NCBI GenBank assembly: GCA_026413225.1 | Contig: CM048552.1 | Span: 24,169,001 to 24,233,000 of the forward strand | Length of the DNA stretch: 64,000 nt | Direction: 5' to 3' | Origin: Otis tarda | Lineage: Eukaryota; Chordata; Aves; Otidiformes; Otididae | Shown: positions 57,291 through 64,000 of the stretch, one piece after another | Layout: each line of letters starts with the position of its first letter | Numbering within the stretch: position 1 is the stretch's first letter | Program-made: the position numbers and the translations under genes | The notes under the pieces: model-generated | Seen by the model: only the letters and a program-made list of their open reading frames with translations | What the model was told of the DNA's origin: nothing | Database searches by the model: none

Positions 57291-60200
57291 TGGTATGACA
57301 TGAATGCAGAATTCTTATTCACAAAATAATGAAATATTGGTATGATGATGCACTTTTTGAAGGTAGCAGGTGATCTCTAAAACAAACCTTACACTGAAGT
57401 TAGTGAACTCCTGTAGTTTATTGCCGCAGCAGGTAGATATCTTCAGCTACTTCAGAAGAGATTCAAGAAATTCATACACAACCAGGCTTTAAACACATAC
57501 TGATGAGATTAGGCAGAATTGGGTCCATTGTCATCCTTAATTGTTAACCCCTCCCCTAGATTGTGGAGTATGATGGAAACAAATAACAGAAAATAGCAAG
57601 GTTTGTGTCATCTCCCTAAACAGTATCATGTTTTGCCACTACCAGAGATAAACTGCTGGGTTAGATAGCACCATCTTTTATGTTCAGAAGATTTTAGCCC
57701 AAACATATCATCCATAATAAAAGCCAAGGAATAAAAGCAATGAAGAATTCTCTCCTTTTAAAAGCTGACCAGGAACAAGCTTTGGAGAAGGAAAGGTTGT
57801 GACTATAGCTAGTGTGTGGATCTTGTTTGTTTTAAGGTAGATGTTCATCTCACTAGACCTTGTCATCCAAGAATGTTTTCTTGTATTTTGGAAAAACAAA
57901 GAATGCTTATCCTCTGATCCACTAGCAAGACTGCAGGACAAAATGGGAGACAGTTTCATGAAAAAGTCAACTCTTAAAATTTAAGCAGAAGAAAGTTCCA
58001 TAATCTTTTACTGCTAGAAAACCTATTTTCTGGTGGGAAGGGAGAGGAAAGATGATTCCTAGTGACGAAAAAGTGAACATGGAAGAAAGTAAATGGAAAC
58101 AGACTGGAAAATATCCAGATGCACCAAACCGTCAGACTAATTGGCACTTGATAACTTCTAGAGCAGTTTTCTGGAATATATATTTCCAGATAATCCAGTC
58201 CAGTTGATGGCTTTATGTGGAGATGGTAACTGATCCTTTAGGATCATGCAAGACTGGATTTTCTATGCAAGAATTACTCCTTTAGAGTAGATTTTATTGG
58301 AGCTGTGCACTGCTTCATTCATATTTGACTGTCCTATAGGACAATGAGACCTTTGCTTGGACACAGCACCAATGGAAAAATCTGCTACAATTTGGGAAAT
58401 ATATACACATACACATTTTTAAGGAGTTTTGTCAAAACTGATTCAACAATATGTTAGTCTGTACTCCCTTCTTTTGCTATGTCCAGAGAGTGACTAGCTC
58501 TGCATTGTACCAGTGCTGACTGCAACTGAAGTCCCCAGAACTACCAAGCCTCAGCCCTTAGCATACGCTATTGCTTTTGTCTACAAATGTCACACAATTC
58601 ATCTGTGATGCAGCAGCCTCCTAAGATGGCCTTTATACCAGCCAACCTGTCCTTATCAAAGGCAATAGAAACACAAACACAACCAATATATAGTCTTCCA
58701 ATAATGTTTACCACAAATGTTTGTCTCCATATAAGGACAAATCAAAAATTTAGTTTCCAGTCTTTTTAAAATGACAATTCACTTGGGGATGCAAGTGGAT
58801 TCAGTACTGCCCCCTGCAATGTGCTTCTAACAGATCACTCACATCCAGTAAGAAATGTATTTCCATCATTCACCTTAATAGATTATTAGTTATAATGATT
58901 GATTATCAAGTACAATGAACTTCTGCATTCACGGAAACAGAAAGCACAGATGGCCAGGTAGGATGAAGCATTAACCAAAAAAAAAGATGCTCATTCAGGG
59001 GCACTGACTTTCACTGAGTAAGTGAAAGACACGGGCAGAGATTATTATCGTACTAAAAAGTACAGTCTGGGGAATTGTTTGAGACTTCATGAACTCTTAC
59101 AATATGTTATTCAATATTTCTATGGAACACATTTTTATGACTTAACTTTTGAAAATTCCTTATAAAATTATGTCTTTGTTCCTGAACTCACAAAGCATTA
59201 ATTGCTGCCATAGAGGATTTCTTCTCGAGTTTGGCATGGCATTCTTCAATGGACTTTTCTTCTCTGTAAGATTTTATTACACTGGGAGTACTAACACTTG
59301 AAATGACAGCATTGCTTAGCCTACCTTTCCTGCCTTGGCAATTGCCAAGGGCCAACAAAGCACAATTTATTAAGTTATCTTCTGAAAAATTATATCCTCC
59401 TTTCAGAGAATAATTCAGACTTTCTGTACAAAAGCATTTATGCTAACTGTGCTCCAAATAAAAGTATTTACAAAGCCATTTTTTATTGTCTGTCATTCAA
59501 GTATCTCCTGTTAAACGAATTGCTTCCCAGAGCACACCACAAATGTTTATGTTTTAAGAATAAATGCATGAAGAAGAAGGGAAAAAGAATTCTGAAATTT
59601 GATTTATTGCTGTTACTGTTTAACACTGATTTATTGGCAATTTTCTTGTCATTTACCTTCTGATTTCTAGTCTCTCGCTGTGATGATAAACTAAAAAGAG
59701 AAAAGTCAAATGGCTTACTCCTCAAATGAACAGTGCAATACAAAATTTTCTGAAAATAAAAGCTCCCGTTATGCAGCTATGTGTTCTTAAAATCAGTACA
59801 TACATGATCTAATAGAGTCTTCATTAATACCACTTTCATAAATTGTTGATAGGGTATCAATGTGGGATACTAAGCACTTTACAGATGTGACTATAATAAA
59901 TATACATTGTTATTAGACTATGAGATAAGCCTTATCTGGATATTCGTCATCAATGTTATAAGCAATAGCATTCTACCACCATTCATTCATCATTTATTCA
60001 TAATTTATCTCTCTTGATTATTTTAATCTTTGAAATTCACATAAAAATGTCTGTAGTAAAAAAATGTGTCCCATACCCTAAGAAGAAAAACAACTATTTG
60101 TCTTTCTTTGGCCAATTGTGGGGTTGTTTTCTTAGTCAGCAACATTTTTAAAGAGCTTTGATTATGAGGTTGGGAATCAAGACATCTAAAGAAACAGTGC

Positions 60201-61978
60201 TTAGATGGCCACCTCCTGAGATTTCCTGAATAATATCTATGTCTTTTCGTTACTTATACAGGAATCAAGAAAGGTTATGGAATAAGTATTTTTATGTTAC
60301 TTACTGTAAAAACTAATGAATTACTCTAAATTATTTCTAATCTACATACGCTTTTGTTATAGGGGTATATTATGCCATGAGAAGAGGAAAAAAACAAAAA
60401 TCCACCTACAAGAGGACCTATTTTTCCATCTGCATGTCATCCCCAAGAGAAAGAAGACTGTCAATACTTTAAAAATCTTTCTGCTACTATAAAGGGTAAA
60501 AAAAATCTACCTTTTTCTTGCCTTTCTAAGGAAGGTAAACAAAGTAGCATAAAATATCAGATTATATATATATGTTACACAGAATACGCAGACAATTTCA
60601 ACAGTCTTTACTGATGGCAAGAATAAAGAAAAACAATCTAGTAATATGAAGAATTTCACTAAACAATAAAAAATCAATACCATGAAATGTTCTAACCTTG
60701 GAGACAAGTCAGAATTATATTTAAAATGGAAAACAAAAATCATCCTCAAAAAGCAACCCCCAATAAACCTGGAATAGCTTTAAACTTAAATGGAACTGGG
60801 GACTTAGTTTCACTCCAGTCACACAAAGTACACAAAATTGCCATGCACTCATGCATCCAACATGTCCTAGAGTTTTTCTCAGGGACAAGGCCAGGATCCT
60901 AAAAGGTATTTTTCAAAATAGAAATGCAGAACCTTAACTCTACCTATTTGTGAGGGATCCACATTCCAGTTGAATGCTATGCCTACAAAGATTTCAAAGC
61001 TCAGAGGTAACAGACTCTTCCAGCCTTCCCTCTTGAAGTGATTCTATTGTGCATATTTTTTGCTACTTCTTTATTTGTGCTTATAAGAGAAGAAATTGGA
61101 ACATGGCAGTCCTAGATTTTAGGTAAGCACTTTAACTAAAAGGTTATCAATTTAATTCCTGCATAGAAAATGAATAATTACTTATATAAAGTCAAATAAT
61201 CAATGGAAAAATTACCTTAGAATAGGCAATAACCCACTAATATCTGAAACTATCTGAGATGTAAGAAAACAAGATGCAAACACTTAGATAAGAACTGTAC
61301 AGCAGGGAGTAGTACTTGCCTTCTGTATATTGTAGGCAAGTGCCCCAAAAACTAGATGGTCCTGAGAGGAAAATATTTCTCTTCTGGTACTACTATCTGA
61401 AATTCTATTCTGAACTTAATCCTGTACAATGAAAATGACACATTCCATGAAACAGATGTCACTAAATTGAACTAGCATTTGATAGATACAGAGAAATTAA
61501 AATATTCCTGAAAAATATGAGTGTAAGCACCTTCCTTCCCCAAAACTCCCCAATTTCCTTTTACACCTTTTTTAAAATACTTGAGCAGTTCCTTTTATGA
61601 GTCTGATCCAGCAGAGCATTTGACTTCTTAGCATCAGAAGCACTTACACATATGTTTATCATTTATCAAAACCAACAATTTCTGAATTATCATGAAAGTA
61701 TTGTCTTCTATCGGATGGAAATCAAACACAGTTTAAACACTAATCTTAAAAGTCTCATCAACTTTTATGCAAACTCTTTTTTCATCTTACCACTCAGCAA
61801 AATGTTTCTCCTAGCACAACTATCAGATTTTTTTAACTGAGATTTCTCAGGTAGGTTGAACACCTGATGAAATAAGCCACTCACAGTGCCAAAGGTGCTT
61901 GCGCAATAGATGCGAAAAACTGTGGAAAGGTTAAATAGTCTTACAAAAATGAGTGCAGCATTTTGGGTGCACACACTA
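57291..61978. other. Non-coding AT-rich stretch
   Basis: It holds a possible LTR at about 57345-57680, a possible MIR-like relic at about 59850-59930 (GATACTAAGCACTTTACAGATGTG) and a short (TA)n at about 60564-60573. No recognisable gene. Confidence 0.6.
57345..57680 (-). mobile_element. Possible LTR
   Basis: On the minus strand GGCAATAAACTACAGG (AATAAA, + strand 57417-57422) lies about 75 bp after a TTTAAAGCCTGG TATA-like region (57484-57492), with a GGGGAGGGGTTAAC stretch upstream. This resembles the layout of the 326-bp LTR at 49969. I could not find matching ends or a target-site duplication, so it may be chance. Confidence 0.3.
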
Positions 61979-62062
61979 ACCATAGAATCATAGAATCATT
62001 TATGTTGGAAAAGACCTTTAAGAAACCTAACACTGACAAGTTCACCACTAGACCATGCTCAG
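61979..62062 (-). mobile_element. CR1 3' tail fragment of a third type
   Basis: On the + strand ACCATAGAATCATAGAATCATTTATGTTGGAAAAGACCTTTAAG, then AACACTGACAAGTTCACCACTAGACCATG, is the reversed 3' end of a CR1 whose 3'UTR has the GGTTGGAAAAGACCT wording. About 25 bp seem lost between the two blocks. Only about 85 bp remain. It lies inside a 102-codon open frame (61963-62271, +) that is therefore not a gene. Confidence 0.8.
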
Positions 62063-64000
62063 ACCTCATGTGGGAAGAAGAGACAAGTGCACACTGTTCT
62101 TTTCTGATCCTCATCCTGTCAGAGAACCAGGAGGGCATCACTTGTCAGGTCCCTCAACTTGCACACTTCAAAGATAGGGAATGCAAAATATGTGACAGAC
62201 CACATCTGCATGACAGCTTAAATATAGCTGAAAAAAAGTTAAAAGCACATCAGAAAGGCTTTTTCTTTTAACACTTTTTCTACCTTTAGTGGGAATTATC
62301 TTTTCAGTGCTTTTTTCCCCTTTCACTTTTGTATCAATGACTTCTTCATTACTCTGTATTTAGCTACTATTAGTCGTACATAAAGTCAATTCTATATTCA
62401 AGAGCATGTTCTTAGACTAATAGGTACCTCTATATGTAGATGACATACTGTTAACCAATGTACCACACAATTCTTATTCATAATCTGTACAATTTGAAGG
62501 AAAAACAGAAGTTTATTTTCCCGTGATGTTTTTAACTCTCTTGCATGACAGACAATATGTTGGTCCCTTCTTCACGGTTCTTTGGTGGTAGAACTTCACT
62601 TGCAGCTTCACACAAGGATTCCATAACAGCACAACCATGAATTTCTCATACTTTAGCAAAACCTCAAATCTTGAAAAAAATCTTGGAAATATGCAAGGCC
62701 ACAAATTACCACTGACATATCATCATCTGTTTCTCATTGAGGACAAAAAAGTGGAAAGGCTAATTCTTATGCAGATAGGGAGAGAGGATACCTTTCAGTG
62801 CAGCTAAACTATTCACAGAGAAATAGCCTTTTTATGGTGTGATATTTGTCAACCTAATACCAGTTGAATCATATAAACCACATTTAATCATGTGAATCAA
62901 GCCCAAGTCTCTCCACTGACTTCAGGGACAGAAAAGAATGGCACTGTAGAAATCTAGAGGTAGGTCAGATTACCATTCTGAAAGACAATATGTTTTTTAC
63001 CCATTTTATTTGTGTTGTAGACATTAATGTCTCTGTAATGGACTATCTAAAACAAACACAGCATATTGGGCCACTCTGGGACCCTTGATTTGTGTGTCTT
63101 ACAAGGAAACAGACTCACAATATGTCTTGCAAATCTAGCCAAGACTGCTAACTAAATCAACAAGTAAACAGGGAAAAATAATCTGCCAAAAATAATGTCT
63201 TAGGCCTCTTTCCCATGTCTTTCTTATTGCTTTATATTGAGCATACAGTAGCACAAATTATTGAAACTCAGCACACATAAAAATTGATCCAAAATGTCAC
63301 AGGCGTTTATTCCCTGCACAGCTGTTCTACTAGCAGGGCAAATATTGCAAACAAATAATCAAACAAAACCAATTTCTAACCTTGTCAATTTGACATAAAA
63401 GTTTCATTGCCCATTATATTGTTGATGTGCAGATTTCAAGTCATCTATCATATTAGTTACATATTACAATTTAACCCATATAATTTGTTTTGTGTGTATA
63501 TATATATATATTTTAAAACATGTATATACATGAGACAATATACATTCAGGTTGTGCTTTTCTGATGCAAAAAGTTTAGCAGCATTATTGCCTTGATGGTG
63601 AGCATCTCTCTGTTTCCAAGGCACCTCACAAAGCACCATCTTTGCAGCACGATGACACCCCACACCACTGTGTACAGCCACAGCCTGCACCCCAGGTCCT
63701 GAGACAGCACAGGGTGCAGTGGGCATGACACTGACAGGTCTCCCACAGATCATATAAATGACCTTAGCACAGATCTTGATCTGAAAAATCTCTCTCAACT
63801 AAGTGTTCACAAAAACTGGCATTTTCCTGAAAAAAAAAAATCCCAAGCTTCAGATTCTGACAAACCACCATTTTCCCAGGAAAAACTATTTTGTTAAAAG
63901 AAAAATCTTTCTTGCTGTAACTGTAACACTTTTGTAGGCTGTTATTCACTAAGAATGGTCTAGAATATCATTGTCCTTCGTCAGGACCCCCTGCCAATGT
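62063..64000. other. Non-coding stretch with a GC-rich patch
   Basis: Mostly AT-rich, with a (TA)n microsatellite at 63498-63512. From about 63575 to 63760 the base composition rises sharply, with CACCTCACAAAGCACCATC and CTGCACCCCAGGTCCTGAG. A 113-codon open frame (63457-63798, -) spans it but runs into the (TA)n as a Tyr/Ile repeat, and no domain is visible, so I do not call a gene. Confidence 0.55.
63498..63512. repeat. (TA)n microsatellite
   Basis: About seven TA units follow TGTGTG. Confidence 0.85.

Noticed and set aside
57393-57479. TACAC flanking an 80-bp TG...CA segment as an LTR with TSD
   Set aside because: Far too short for an LTR, and a 5-bp match is expected by chance.
61963-62271. 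102-codon plus-strand open frame
   Set aside because: Its first third is a reversed CR1 tail; not a gene.
63457-63798. 113-codon minus-strand open frame
   Set aside because: The C-terminal part is translated (TA)n. The rest has no recognised family. Kept only as a GC-rich patch.
1-64000. CRISPR arrays, operons, ribosome binding sites, prophage
   Set aside because: The window is vertebrate nuclear DNA. No spaced direct-repeat array or prokaryotic gene layout exists.

Overview
This window looks like nuclear DNA of a bird. It is AT-rich and carries many 5'-truncated CR1 retrotransposons ending in the avian 3' hallmark (a short 3'UTR, then repeats of ATTCTATG). It also holds retroviral solo LTRs with 5-bp target-site duplications (TSDs) and a few very old amniote-age relics (MIR-like SINEs, an ancient CR1). 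I found no host protein-coding exon, tRNA, rRNA or known ncRNA that I can support. The longest open frames are either decayed CR1 reverse transcriptase or chance antisense frames inside a GC-rich LTR. The window reads as intergenic or deep-intronic sequence. I cannot name the species.

Layout. 1-4.7 kb is unique AT-rich sequence. 4.67-5.83 kb is a 1,154-bp solo LTR (+) with TSD GCTAT. 6.04-6.46 kb is a CR1 (-) abutting a decayed CR1 fragment (+). 9.77-10.76 kb is an ancient CR1 fossil (-). 17.50-17.77 kb is the first of three copies of an unassigned GC-rich repeat. 18.42-19.19 kb is a CR1 (-). 21.14-22.37 kb is the best preserved CR1 (+), with one in-frame stop. 24.5-26.84 kb is the 5' part of an endogenous retrovirus on the minus strand: LTR, primer-binding site, leader and decayed gag-like region, with no pol, env or second LTR. 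30.68-31.28 kb and 38.15-38.98 kb are CR1 (+). 35.72-36.12 kb is the second GC-rich copy. 42.60-42.73 kb is a polypurine tract. 43.47-43.71 kb is a different CR1 subfamily. 49.97-50.29 kb is a 326-bp solo LTR (-) with TSD TCTGC. 52.47-55.28 kb is an old CR1 (+) split by a second copy of the 1.15-kb LTR, inverted and flanked by GACAT. 57.05-57.29 kb is the third GC-rich copy (inverted). 61.98-62.06 kb is a CR1 tail (-).

How it fits together. There is no pathway or operon; the content is a layered record of insertions. The oldest layer is MIR-like and ancient CR1 pieces. Next come old CR1 copies, then LTR insertions (one directly nested in a CR1), and CR1 copies of the common avian 3'-end type. 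Inverted pairs of related elements (the two 1.15-kb LTRs about 47 kb apart; two CR1 copies about 2 kb apart) are the main structural features with possible functional consequence. I did not find a convincing new biological system. The least explained items are the three-copy GC-rich family with inverted ends and an isolated GC-rich patch near 63.6 kb.
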